This document shows, piece after piece, positions 46,089-54,291 of a DNA stretch of 64,000 nt. Where the stretch lies: NCBI RefSeq assembly GCF_002163715.1, contig NZ_CP015698.1, positions 1,550,001 to 1,614,000 on the forward strand. Reading direction: 5' to 3'. Below the pieces are notes generated by a model. That model ran no database searches and was not told the DNA's origin. It saw nothing but the letters and a program-made list of their open reading frames with translations. This stretch comes from Curvibacter sp. AEP1-3 (lineage in GTDB: Bacteria; Pseudomonadota; Gammaproteobacteria; Burkholderiales; Burkholderiaceae_C). Each line of letters opens with the position of its first letter. The first letter of the stretch is position 1. The position numbers and the translations under genes were made by a program.

Positions 46089-48359
46089 ATGGGCAGCCTT
46101 CTCCAAACACCTCCAAGTACCTCGAATACCGGCAAATCGGCTAAGCCCGGTTCGCCAGTCGCTGCGGTCAATGCTGCGGCAGCCAGTTTTGCCGGGCTCA
46201 CCGCCAAGCTGGACTACTTGAGCAGCAGTGATGTGGAGCAGGTACGCTTGGCCTACCGTTTCGCGGACGAAGCGCACCTGGGCCAACTCCGTAACAACGG
46301 CGAGCCCTACATCACCCATCCGATCGCGGTAGCGGCGCAATGTGCCGAATGGAAACTCGACGCCCAGGCCCTGATGGCGGCCCTGCTGCACGATGCCCTC
46401 GAAGACTGCGGCGTCACCAAGATTGAGCTGATTGAAAAGTTCGGATCGCCGGTAGCCGAATTGGTGGATGGCCTGACCAAGCTCGACAAGCTGCAGTTCA
46501 ACACCCGCGAAGAAAACCAGGCCGAATCTTTCCGCAAGATGCTACTGGCGATGGCGCGGGACGTGCGGGTCATCCTGATCAAGCTCGCCGACCGTTCGCA
46601 CAATATGCGGACCCTGTCGGATGTGCCACGCAGCAAATGGAGCCGGATTTCCTCGGAGACGCTGGATATTTACGCCCCCATCGCCCACCGATTGGGTCTG
46701 AACCAGACCTACCGGGAGCTACAGGACCTCTCTTTCCAGCACCTGCGCCCCTGGCGGTACGCCATCCTTGCCAAAGCGGTCGCCAAAGCGCGCAGCCGCA
46801 GGCGCGACTTGATCCAGAAAGTGCAGAAGGAAGTCGAAGGAGTTTTTGCTGAAGCCAGGATGCCTATCCGCATCGCAGGCCGCGAGAAGACGCTGTATTC
46901 CATCTACCAAAAGATGGACAAAAAACATCTCAGCTTCGCCCAGGTCACCGACATTTACGGCTTTCGCGTGTTGGTTCCCGCCATCACCGACTGCTACACC
47001 GCCTTGGGCCTGCTGCACCAGCTGTACAAGCCGGTGCCCGGCAAGTTCAAGGACCATATTGCGATTGCCAAGGTCAACGGTTACCAGTCTTTGCACACCA
47101 CGCTGGTGGGGCCGGCAGGTATCAACATCGAATTCCAGATGCGGACCGAAGCCATGCACGTGGTAGCCGAGTCCGGCGTGGCCGCACACTGGCTCTATAA
47201 GGTCAACAATCCGGAAGACGGCACGGCGGATCGCTTGGGCACCAAATGGCTGCAATCCCTGCTGGATATCCAGGACGAGACTCGCGATGCGGCCGAGTTC
47301 TGGGACCACGTCAAGGTGGACCTGTTCCCCGATGCTGTGTACGTGTTTACGCCCAAGAGCCAGATCATGGCCTTGCCACGGGGTGCCACCGTGGTGGACT
47401 TTGCTTACGCCATTCACAGCAATATTGGCGACCGCACTATTGCCGCCCGCATCAATGGCGAACAAGTCCCCTTGCGTACCGAGCTGAAAAACGGCGATGT
47501 GGTCGAAGTGGTCACCGCTCCTGTTTCCACCCCCAACCCGGCATGGCTGGGTTTTGTACGCACCGGCCGTGCGCGCTCCAAAATCCGCCACCACCTGAAG
47601 ACCATGGCGCAAACCGAGTCGGAAGGATTGGGTGCCAAGTTGCTGGCGCAAGCCCTGCGCGCCGAGGGTATAGAGAGCTTCCCCGAAGACAACCCGGCCT
47701 ACGCCCCCTTGTGGGACAAGCTGCTGCGCTTTACAGGGAACAAGACCAAACACGAGCTCCTGACCGACATCGGTCTGGGCAAGCGCATCGCCAATATCGT
47801 GGCCAAGCGCATGGTGAACCTGCTGAGCGAAGCCGGTGAGCGGCCGGATGCCCTGCTGCTTACCCGTGAGCGTTTCACCGCACACGAGACCAATACTTTG
47901 AGCTCCATCACCCTGGATGGCAGCGAAAACGCGTCGGTGCAGTTCGCACAATGTTGCCGCCCTATCCCCGGAGACGCCATCGTCGGTTATCTGGGCCGCG
48001 GTGAAGGTCTGGTGGTGCACATGGCCGACTGCGGCGTCGCCAAAAAGCTCCAGCACAAAGACAGCGAGCGCTTTATCGGTGTGGAGTGGTCTGATGAACC
48101 AGTGCGTGCCTTCGAGACCGGCATTGTGGTGACTGTCACGAATGGCAAAGGCGTACTGGCCAAAGTTGCTGCAGCACTCGCGTCTGCCGAGGCGGACATC
48201 ATTCACATCGACATGGGGCAGGACGGGGTGCGCGACGCATCCGACATGCGCTTGATTATTGGTGTGCGGGACACCGCCCACATCGATATCGCTTTGCGCA
48301 ACCTGCACCGCACGCCATCGGTATTGCGGGCACAGCGCGCAAGCAACAGCGCCGGCTAA
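46089..48359 (+). CDS. spoT: Bifunctional (p)ppGpp synthetase/hydrolase
   Basis: A 756-residue Rel/Spo protein. In order: HD hydrolase domain (ITHPIAVA, LLHDALEDCGVT, residues about 70-230), synthetase domain (KMDKKHLSFAQVTDIYGFRVLVP, about 270-400), TGS (VYVFTPKSQIMALPRGATVVDFAYAIHS) and C-terminal ACT (about 680-750). The HD motif is intact, so hydrolysis is expected. It could start at an internal Met, but 46089 gives a normal length. Confidence 0.94.
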   Translation: MGSLLQTPPSTSNTGKSAKPGSPVAAVNAAAASFAGLTAKLDYLSSSDVEQVRLAYRFADEAHLGQLRNNGEPYITHPIAVAAQCAEWKLDAQALMAALLHDALEDCGVTKIELIEKFGSPVAELVDGLTKLDKLQFNTREENQAESFRKMLLAMARDVRVILIKLADRSHNMRTLSDVPRSKWSRISSETLDIYAPIAHRLGLNQTYRELQDLSFQHLRPWRYAILAKAVAKARSRRRDLIQKVQKEVEGVFAEARMPIRIAGREKTLYSIYQKMDKKHLSFAQVTDIYGFRVLVPAITDCYTALGLLHQLYKPVPGKFKDHIAIAKVNGYQSLHTTLVGPAGINIEFQMRTEAMHVVAESGVAAHWLYKVNNPEDGTADRLGTKWLQSLLDIQDETRDAAEFWDHVKVDLFPDAVYVFTPKSQIMALPRGATVVDFAYAIHSNIGDRTIAARINGEQVPLRTELKNGDVVEVVTAPVSTPNPAWLGFVRTGRARSKIRHHLKTMAQTESEGLGAKLLAQALRAEGIESFPEDNPAYAPLWDKLLRFTGNKTKHELLTDIGLGKRIANIVAKRMVNLLSEAGERPDALLLTRERFTAHETNTLSSITLDGSENASVQFAQCCRPIPGDAIVGYLGRGEGLVVHMADCGVAKKLQHKDSERFIGVEWSDEPVRAFETGIVVTVTNGKGVLAKVAAALASAEADIIHIDMGQDGVRDASDMRLIIGVRDTAHIDIALRNLHRTPSVLRAQRASNSAG

Positions 48360-48382
48360 GTCACTTCAACGACTGGAGCCTT

Positions 48383-48943
48383 TCAGGCCGTCTTGGGCGC
48401 TGGGTACTGCACACGCAGCACCTCGATATCGCAAACCCGATCGGGCATGACCAACTTAAGCTCATCGCCCTCGCGGGCCTTGAGCAGCGTGCGCGCAATG
48501 GGCGAAATCCAGCTCACCTCGCCAACAGCACTGTTGGCCTCGTCAATCCCTTTGATGGTGATGGTGCGCTCCACATCCTGGTCGTCCACATAGGTCACCG
48601 TGGCGCCGAAGAAAATCTGCTCATTGCCGTGGTGCAGAGAGGGATCTGTCACTTCCGCAATCTCCAGACGCTTGGTCAGGAAACGGATGCGTCTGTCGAT
48701 TTCACGCAGGCGCTTTTTGCCATAGAGGTAATCACCGTTCTCTGAGCGGTCGCCATTGCTGGCGGCCCAATGCACGATGTCCACAATCTTGGGGCGCTCG
48801 TTGTCGATCAGGTCGAGCAACTCGTCGCGCAGTGTGGCGAAACCTTGGGGGGTGATGTAGTTTTTGCCACCGGCTGGCAGTGCAGGCAGTTGCAGCTCAT
48901 CGTCGTCTGCACCATCGGACTCTTTGGTAAAAGCCTTGCTCAT
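48383..48943 (-). CDS. greB: Transcription elongation factor GreB
   Basis: A 186-residue factor that rescues backtracked RNA polymerase. The N-terminal coiled coil carries the acidic tip NGDRSENGDYLYGKKRLREIDRR, and the C-terminal FKBP-like domain contains VGEVSWISPIARTLLKAREGDE. KNYITPQGF is GreB-type. MGTSM at 48955 is an alternative start; MSKAF was chosen. Confidence 0.94.
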   Translation of the reverse strand: MSKAFTKESDGADDDELQLPALPAGGKNYITPQGFATLRDELLDLIDNERPKIVDIVHWAASNGDRSENGDYLYGKKRLREIDRRIRFLTKRLEIAEVTDPSLHHGNEQIFFGATVTYVDDQDVERTITIKGIDEANSAVGEVSWISPIARTLLKAREGDELKLVMPDRVCDIEVLRVQYPAPKTA

Positions 48944-48970
48944 GGATGTGCCCATTTGGGAATCAGAATA

Positions 48971-49006
48971 AGAAAAAGGTCTGCAACCTTGCGATTGCAG
49001 ACCTTT
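48971..49006 (-). terminator. Terminator after tRNA-Arg
   Basis: AAAGGTCTGCAA (48975-48986) pairs with TTGCAGACCTTT (48995-49006), 12 bp. On the minus strand the hairpin ends in a U-rich tract and lies seven bases after the tRNA 3' end. Confidence 0.9.
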
Positions 49007-49012
49007 ACTTTT

Positions 49013-49089
49013 TGGTGCGGCTGGCAGGAATCGAACCCACGACCCCTTGGTTCGTAGCCAAGTACTCTATCCAGCTGAGCTACAGCCGC
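49013..49089 (-). tRNA. tRNA-Arg (ACG)
   Basis: Minus-strand cloverleaf with acceptor GCGGCTG/CAGCCGC, discriminator A and encoded CCA (49013-49015). The anticodon arm CTTGG-CTACGAA-CCAAG gives ACG. T-loop GGGTTCGATTC. 77 nucleotides. Confidence 0.96.
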
Positions 49090-49188
49090 TAAGCTTCGTA
49101 TTCTAGCACGCTTTTTTTCGTACTATCCGGAAAGACCGGAGAAACTTTTTCAAACGCTCTTTTCTGCAGCATTCGGGATGAACGTATT

Positions 49189-50064
49189 CTACCCTGCCCG
49201 CAGACCCAAAATAGCTCTCGCCTCCGAAGGATTTGCAATTGTTCTCCCAGCGCGCTGGGCACACGCTGCCAGCGCTTCGATGAGCACACCATTGCCGGCA
49301 GCGCGTGCACCATCGGGTAAGTAGAAGGTGTCTTCGAGACCGGTCCGCAGCATGCCTCCCAAATCGGCAGTCTTCTGGTGCACCGGCCAGATCTCAGAGC
49401 GGCCAATCAAGGTGGTTTGCCACACACTGTCGGACGCCATGTACTTCGGCAAGAGTGAAAGCAAATCTGCATCGCAGGGCATGCCGGAAGCCACACCCAT
49501 CACCAGGTTGTATTCCGCCCGGCCCATGTCGGGCTTGAGCATGCCGTTCTTCAAATACATGGTCACCGACCGGACGATGCCCACATCAAAGCACTCGAAC
49601 TCGGGATGGGTGCCGCACTCCTGCATCACATCCAAAAACTGCTGCACCTTGGCCACCGGGTTGTCAAACACCATGGGCGGCCAGGCCCAGCTGCCGTCTT
49701 CCTTGAGCTTGAGGTAATTCAGACTGCCCGCGTTGCAGGCGGCAATCTCGGGCTTGACGCGGCGTATGCAGTTGAGCGGCCCGCTGATGTCTTTGCCCAC
49801 CACGCCGGTGGTCAGGTTGATGATCACGCCCGGGCAGGCCTCGCGAATGGCATTCACAATGCTTTCGGCTACATCCGGGTCCCAACTGGGCATGTGCCCC
49901 AGGCCGTCTTCTTGCATGCGCATATGGATGTGCATGATGCTGGCGCCGGCATTGAACGCATCGCGAGCCTCCGCCGCCATCTGGGCGGGCGTGACAGGTA
50001 CGGGGTGCTGCTTGGGGTTGGTCAACACGCCGGTCAAGGCGCAGGTCAATATGGCTTTGTCCAT
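49189..50064 (-). CDS. BKACE family beta-keto acid cleavage enzyme
   Basis: A 291-residue TIM-barrel zinc enzyme (DUF849/KCE family) that exchanges a beta-keto acid and acetyl-CoA to give acetoacetate and a new acyl-CoA. The metal-binding HIHMR motif is at residues 44-48 region, with NLTTG and CNAGSLN following. It is the last gene of the branched acyl-CoA operon, eight bases after the biotin carboxylase gene, in a position where HMG-CoA lyase is often found. Confidence 0.88.
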   Translation of the reverse strand: MDKAILTCALTGVLTNPKQHPVPVTPAQMAAEARDAFNAGASIMHIHMRMQEDGLGHMPSWDPDVAESIVNAIREACPGVIINLTTGVVGKDISGPLNCIRRVKPEIAACNAGSLNYLKLKEDGSWAWPPMVFDNPVAKVQQFLDVMQECGTHPEFECFDVGIVRSVTMYLKNGMLKPDMGRAEYNLVMGVASGMPCDADLLSLLPKYMASDSVWQTTLIGRSEIWPVHQKTADLGGMLRTGLEDTFYLPDGARAAGNGVLIEALAACAQRAGRTIANPSEARAILGLRAG

Positions 50065-50072
50065 GGGATTCC

Positions 50073-52049
50073 TCAGTGTGTTTCAGTGGGGGCCACATCC
50101 GCCCCGGGGCTCAGCTCCACCAGCACCGCGCCGGCTTCCACCTGCTCGCCTGTAAGAGCATGTACCGCCTGCACTTGGCCGGCCTGTTCGGCACAGAGCC
50201 ACATTTCCATCTTCATGGCCTCCACGCAGACGAGTTGCTGGCCCTCTCTGACCGCGTCGCCCGGCGCCACCAGCACCTGCGTGACCTTACCGGCCACTGG
50301 CGATAGTGCACGGCTGGCATCTTTCAAAGCATTGGCATCGGGGAAGGCCGACACTTCGCTGAACACATGGCTGCAGCCCGCATGCGCCACATGCCACGCA
50401 CCGGCAGCCGACACGGCAATGGCGGTCTGCGCCACACCGTCCAGCTCCAGACGCAGAACGGCGTCTTGCCAAGCGATGACGCGGGCCTGCGCTGTCACCC
50501 CATCCATGGTGATGGTGGTCAAGCCTTGACCATCGCTGCTGATGCGCACAGTGCGCACCACTTCACCGCACTGCAACCGCACGCTGTAGGCCGACACACT
50601 GTTGGCCCGCCAGCTGCTGCCTTGCTGCTGCGCCAACGCCAAGGCAGCAACTTGCCAGGCCGCCATAGAAGGCACCGGGACTTGCAGCAGCGGCTCACCC
50701 TGCTCCAGCCACTGGTCGATCAGCGTGGTGGTCATCCGCGCTTCGCGGAAGGTCGGGTGATCCACCAAGTCGCTCAGGAAACGACCGTTGTTCTTCAAAC
50801 CCAGCAAGGGCGCGTTCGCCAAAGCCGCGCGCAGTCGGCGAATGGCATCGCTGCGGTCACGCCCGTGCACGATGACTTTGGCCACCATCGGGTCATAGAA
50901 CGGCGAAACCACACTCCCTTGCCGGATGCCATCGTCAATACGTACGCCGGGCTGCAACGCACGCTCGGGCTGCCAATAGACCACGGTGCCGGTCTGCGGC
51001 GCAAAGCCGGTGTACGGGTCTTCCACATACAGGCGTGCCTCGATGGCATGGCCACTCAGGCGGATGTCCTCCTGCCGCGCCGGCAAGGGCTCGCCCGCTG
51101 CTACTTGCAGCTGCCACTCCACCAGGTCGAAACCGGTGATGCATTCGGTAACCGGATGCTCCACCTGGAGGCGCGTGTTCATCTCCAGAAAGTAGTGTTT
51201 GAGGTGCTCATCCACAATGAACTCCACCGTGCCCGCACCGCGATAGCCCACCGCCAGCGCCGCGGCCACCGCATCGCGCCCCATGGCCTCGCGCATGGCG
51301 GGGCTGACCACCGGGGACGGCGCCTCTTCAATCACCTTTTGCCGGCGTCGCTGGGCCGTGCAGTCGCGCTCACCCAGGTAGACCGCGTTGCCGTGCGCGT
51401 CCGCAAACACCTGTATTTCAATGTGGCGGCCGTTGTCTATCAGGCGTTCCAACATCAGGGTGCCATCGCCGAATGCGCTAATGGCTTCCCGTCGGGCGCC
51501 CTCCAGGCCGGGCTGCAATTCGGCGTCGCTGCCGACCAGTCGCATGCCCCGTCCGCCGCCACCGGCCACGGCTTTCACCAGCAGCGGGTAGCCCAGTTTG
51601 TGGGCCTCCTGCGTCAGTACTGCGTCGCTCTGGTCCGCACCCAGATAGCCCGGTGCGCAGGGCACGCCGGCTTGCAACATGCGCTGCTTGGCCAAGGCCT
51701 TGTCGCCCATGGCGGTGATGGCGTCCGGCGGCGGACCGATGAACACCACGCCCGCATCGGCACAGGCCTTAGCGAACGCAGCGTTCTCGCTCAAGAAGCC
51801 GTAGCCGGGGTGCAAAGCATCTGCGCCGGTTTTGCGCGCGGCTTCCAGAATGGCGTCTACCTTGAGGTACGACTCGGCGGCGGGCGAGGGGCCGATGTGC
51901 ACGGCCTCATCGGCCAGGGCCACATGGGGTGCGTCGCGGTCGGCATCGCTGTACACGGCCACGGTTTGGTAGCCTAGTTTGCGGGCTGTGCGGATCACCC
52001 GGCAGGCGATTTCGCCGCGGTTGGCTATCAAGATTTTGCTGAACATCAT
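50073..52049 (-). CDS. Acyl-CoA carboxylase biotin-carrying alpha subunit (MCC-like)
   Basis: A 658-residue subunit with biotin carboxylase (residues 1-450: KILIANRGEIACRVIRTARKLG, HPGYGFLSENAAFA, KAVAGGGGRGMR, FLEMNTRLQVEHPVTE) and a C-terminal biotinyl domain whose Lys lies in VEAMKMEMW. The set of neighbours points to 3-methylcrotonyl-CoA carboxylase (LiuD) or geranyl-CoA carboxylase (AtuF). ATG 52049 has AGGAGG seven bases upstream; the frame is open further but is not conserved there. Confidence 0.88.
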   Translation of the reverse strand: MMFSKILIANRGEIACRVIRTARKLGYQTVAVYSDADRDAPHVALADEAVHIGPSPAAESYLKVDAILEAARKTGADALHPGYGFLSENAAFAKACADAGVVFIGPPPDAITAMGDKALAKQRMLQAGVPCAPGYLGADQSDAVLTQEAHKLGYPLLVKAVAGGGGRGMRLVGSDAELQPGLEGARREAISAFGDGTLMLERLIDNGRHIEIQVFADAHGNAVYLGERDCTAQRRRQKVIEEAPSPVVSPAMREAMGRDAVAAALAVGYRGAGTVEFIVDEHLKHYFLEMNTRLQVEHPVTECITGFDLVEWQLQVAAGEPLPARQEDIRLSGHAIEARLYVEDPYTGFAPQTGTVVYWQPERALQPGVRIDDGIRQGSVVSPFYDPMVAKVIVHGRDRSDAIRRLRAALANAPLLGLKNNGRFLSDLVDHPTFREARMTTTLIDQWLEQGEPLLQVPVPSMAAWQVAALALAQQQGSSWRANSVSAYSVRLQCGEVVRTVRISSDGQGLTTITMDGVTAQARVIAWQDAVLRLELDGVAQTAIAVSAAGAWHVAHAGCSHVFSEVSAFPDANALKDASRALSPVAGKVTQVLVAPGDAVREGQQLVCVEAMKMEMWLCAEQAGQVQAVHALTGEQVEAGAVLVELSPGADVAPTETH

Positions 52050-52068
52050 GCGCCCTCCTCCTGTGGCG

Positions 52069-52154
52069 CCTGCGGGGCAATGCGCTTTGCTTCGTGTCCC
52101 CCGCCCGCTGCGCGGGCTCCTCCTTGACCTACGCAAAGCGCATTGCCCCACAGG
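52069..52154. repeat. Long inverted repeat between enoyl-CoA hydratase and carboxylase genes
   Basis: GGGGCAATGCGCTTTGC (52074-52090) pairs perfectly with GCAAAGCGCATTGCCCC (52133-52149); flanking bases extend the arms to about 22. The loop holds a second hairpin, GCCCGCTGCGCGGGC (52103-52117). It is a large cruciform or mRNA hairpin within the operon. Confidence 0.8.
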
Positions 52155-52185
52155 CTTGGAGTCGCGTTGTTGGTTGACCAAAATT

Positions 52186-53088
52186 TCATGTCATGGCCCA
52201 TTTGGGTTTGCGCTTTTGTATGAATGCAGTCATGCCCTCTAGGCCCTCGGCGCTTTGCGCTGAGTGGGCGAATACGGCTGCGGCTTGCTCCACCAGATCA
52301 GCAGCCGGGCTAAAGCGCGCTTGCTGCATCAAGGCTTTGGTGGCGGCCAAGGCGCCGGGGGCGCAGGCCAATATGTCGGAGAGCACGCGGTTCAGTGCAT
52401 GGTGCAGTTCGTCAGCACTGCACAGCTCATGCACCAAGCCCATTCTGTGCGCCGCAGCGGCGTCCAAGCGCCCGCCGGTCACTGCCAAGCGTTTGGCTTG
52501 CGAATAGCCCAAGCGCTCGACCAGAAACGGGGCGATTTGCGCGGGCACTACGCCCAGCGACGTCTCGGGCAGGCGGAACGAGGCACTGTCGTCCGCCAGC
52601 GCCACGTCGGCCACACAGGCCAGGCCGAAGCCGCCGCCCATGACCGTGCCTCCCAGCACGGCCACCACGGCCAGCGGGGTCTGGGCGTAGGCCACGCACA
52701 GGCGGCCGAAGGCGGCGTTCACCTCTGCAATCGGGTCGGGCGCGCCAGCCTCGCGCTGCATGGAGCGCATGCGTGCGCCAGCCATGTCTTTGAGGTCCGC
52801 ACCCGCGCAGAAGTGCCCGCCTGCGCCGCGCAACACCACCACGCGCACAGCGCCTTCGTTGCCTGCGGTGGCCTCAGCCGCCTGCAAAGCTTGTTGCAGC
52901 TCGGCCACCATTTGCAGGGACATGGCGTTACGCGCCTCAGGCCGGTTCAGGGTGATGTGCAACACCGCCCCCACCTGATCTGCGCGGATATGCCCGTAGC
53001 CTGGCGCAGGCGAATTTGCTCCTCTTTCAGGAGCTGCTTGCGCACTATCCATGGGCGCCATCGGGCTATTTGACTCAGAAACCTGCAT
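52186..53088 (-). CDS. Enoyl-CoA hydratase (methylglutaconyl-CoA hydratase-like)
   Basis: A 300-residue crotonase-fold enzyme. It contains LNRPEARNAMSLQM, the oxyanion-hole block GAGGHFCAGADLKDM and GGGFGLACVADVALADDSASF with the Glu-containing SLGVVPAQIAP loop. By operon it would hydrate 3-methylglutaconyl-CoA (LiuC role). The first 35 residues are not part of the crotonase fold and are partly encoded by a dispersed repeat (53018-53060), so a later start is possible. Confidence 0.88.
   Translation of the reverse strand: MQVSESNSPMAPMDSAQAAPERGANSPAPGYGHIRADQVGAVLHITLNRPEARNAMSLQMVAELQQALQAAEATAGNEGAVRVVVLRGAGGHFCAGADLKDMAGARMRSMQREAGAPDPIAEVNAAFGRLCVAYAQTPLAVVAVLGGTVMGGGFGLACVADVALADDSASFRLPETSLGVVPAQIAPFLVERLGYSQAKRLAVTGGRLDAAAAHRMGLVHELCSADELHHALNRVLSDILACAPGALAATKALMQQARFSPAADLVEQAAAVFAHSAQSAEGLEGMTAFIQKRKPKWAMT
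53018..53060 (+). repeat. Dispersed ~45-bp repeat, copy F (inside hydratase N-terminus)
   Basis: GCTCCTCTTTCAGGAGCTGC then TTGCGCACTATCCATGGGCG. The first hairpin is GCTCCT/AGGAGC instead of CTAT/ATAG. It encodes part of the non-conserved N-terminal tail of the enoyl-CoA hydratase. Confidence 0.8.
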
Positions 53089-53091
53089 AGC

Positions 53092-54246
53092 TCAGGCGGC
53101 TTTGCCGGGCAAGGTGCCTTCGAGCTTGCAGATGATGCCCAGCATGATTTCGTCCGCACCGCCGCCAATCGAGATGAGGCGGCTGTCGCGGTAGGCCTGC
53201 GAGATCGGATTGTCGGCAGTGAAGCCCATGCCGCCCCAGTACTGCAGGCAGCTGTCGGTCACCTCGCGACTCAGGCGGCCCGCCTTGAGCTTGGCCATGG
53301 AGGCCAGCTTGGTCACATCCTTGCCGCCCACGTACTGCTCCACCGCGCGGTAGGTGAGCGCGCGCAGGCACTCCACCTCGGTGCGCAGCTCGGCCAAGCG
53401 GAAATGCACCACTTGGTTGTTGAGGATAGGCTGCCCGAAGGTCTGGCGCTGGCGGGTGTAGTCGATGGTGAGGTTGATCAGGTTGTCCAGCGAGCGCAGG
53501 CTGCTGGCCGCGCCGTAGAGCCGCTCCTCCTGGAACTGCAGCATCTGCAGCATGAAGCCCATGCCCTCCTGGCCGATCAGGTTGCGCTGCGGCACCCGCA
53601 CGTTGTCAAAAAACAGCTGCGCCGTGTCGCTGCTGTGCATGCCGATCTTCTCGATCTTCTGGCGGGTAATACCCGACGCATCCATGGGCACGATGATGAG
53701 CGACTTGTTCTTGTGCACCGCACCTTCGCTGGTGTTGGCCAGCAGACAGCACCAGTCGGCTTGCATGCCGTTGGTGATCCACATCTTGGAGCCGTTGATC
53801 ACGTAGTCACCGCCGTCTTTGCGGGCTGTGGTTTTGAGGGCGGCCACATCCGAGCCGCCGGTTACCTCGCTCACGCCGATGCAGCCCACCATGTCACCTG
53901 CAATCGCAGGCGCCAAGTACTGGTTGCGCAGCTCGTCGCTGCCGAAGCGGGCCAATGCCGGCGTGCACATGTCGGTCTGTACGCCGATGGCCATGGGCAC
54001 ACCGCCCACATTGCAGTCGCCCAACGCCTCGGCCATCACCATGGAATAGCTGAAGTCCAGCCCCATGCCACCGAACTCGGTGGGGTACTTAATGCCCAGC
54101 AGCCCGAGGTCGCCCATCTTCTTGAACAACGCACGCGCCGGGAAAATGCCCGCTTTCTCCCACTCCGCAGTGAAGGGGTTGATCTCGTTAGCCACAAATT
54201 TGCGCACCGTGTCGGCAATCTGGGTGTGCTCGGAGGTGAATTTCAT
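53092..54246 (-). CDS. Acyl-CoA dehydrogenase, IVD-like branched-chain type
   Basis: A 384-residue FAD enzyme with CIGVSEVTGGSDVAALKTTA and MWITNG blocks. The C-terminal catalytic Glu of straight-chain enzymes (YEGT motif) is absent: the segment reads SIGGGADEIM. A Glu is instead found in FQEERLYGA (Glu241), the place used by isovaleryl-CoA dehydrogenase. That and the operon suggest isovaleryl-CoA (LiuA) or citronellyl-CoA (AtuD) as substrate. Confidence 0.88.
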   Translation of the reverse strand: MKFTSEHTQIADTVRKFVANEINPFTAEWEKAGIFPARALFKKMGDLGLLGIKYPTEFGGMGLDFSYSMVMAEALGDCNVGGVPMAIGVQTDMCTPALARFGSDELRNQYLAPAIAGDMVGCIGVSEVTGGSDVAALKTTARKDGGDYVINGSKMWITNGMQADWCCLLANTSEGAVHKNKSLIIVPMDASGITRQKIEKIGMHSSDTAQLFFDNVRVPQRNLIGQEGMGFMLQMLQFQEERLYGAASSLRSLDNLINLTIDYTRQRQTFGQPILNNQVVHFRLAELRTEVECLRALTYRAVEQYVGGKDVTKLASMAKLKAGRLSREVTDSCLQYWGGMGFTADNPISQAYRDSRLISIGGGADEIMLGIICKLEGTLPGKAA

Positions 54247-54291
54247 GGGGTGTCCTCGGGTCGTTGTAATGCGTGAGTCGGGCAGCCGCGC

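Noticed and set aside
46719..48308. 529-residue open frame on the minus strand
   Set aside because: Antisense shadow of the Rel/Spo gene.
50367..51977. 536-residue open frame on the plus strand
   Set aside because: Antisense shadow of the biotin carboxylase gene, whose motifs are complete on the minus strand.
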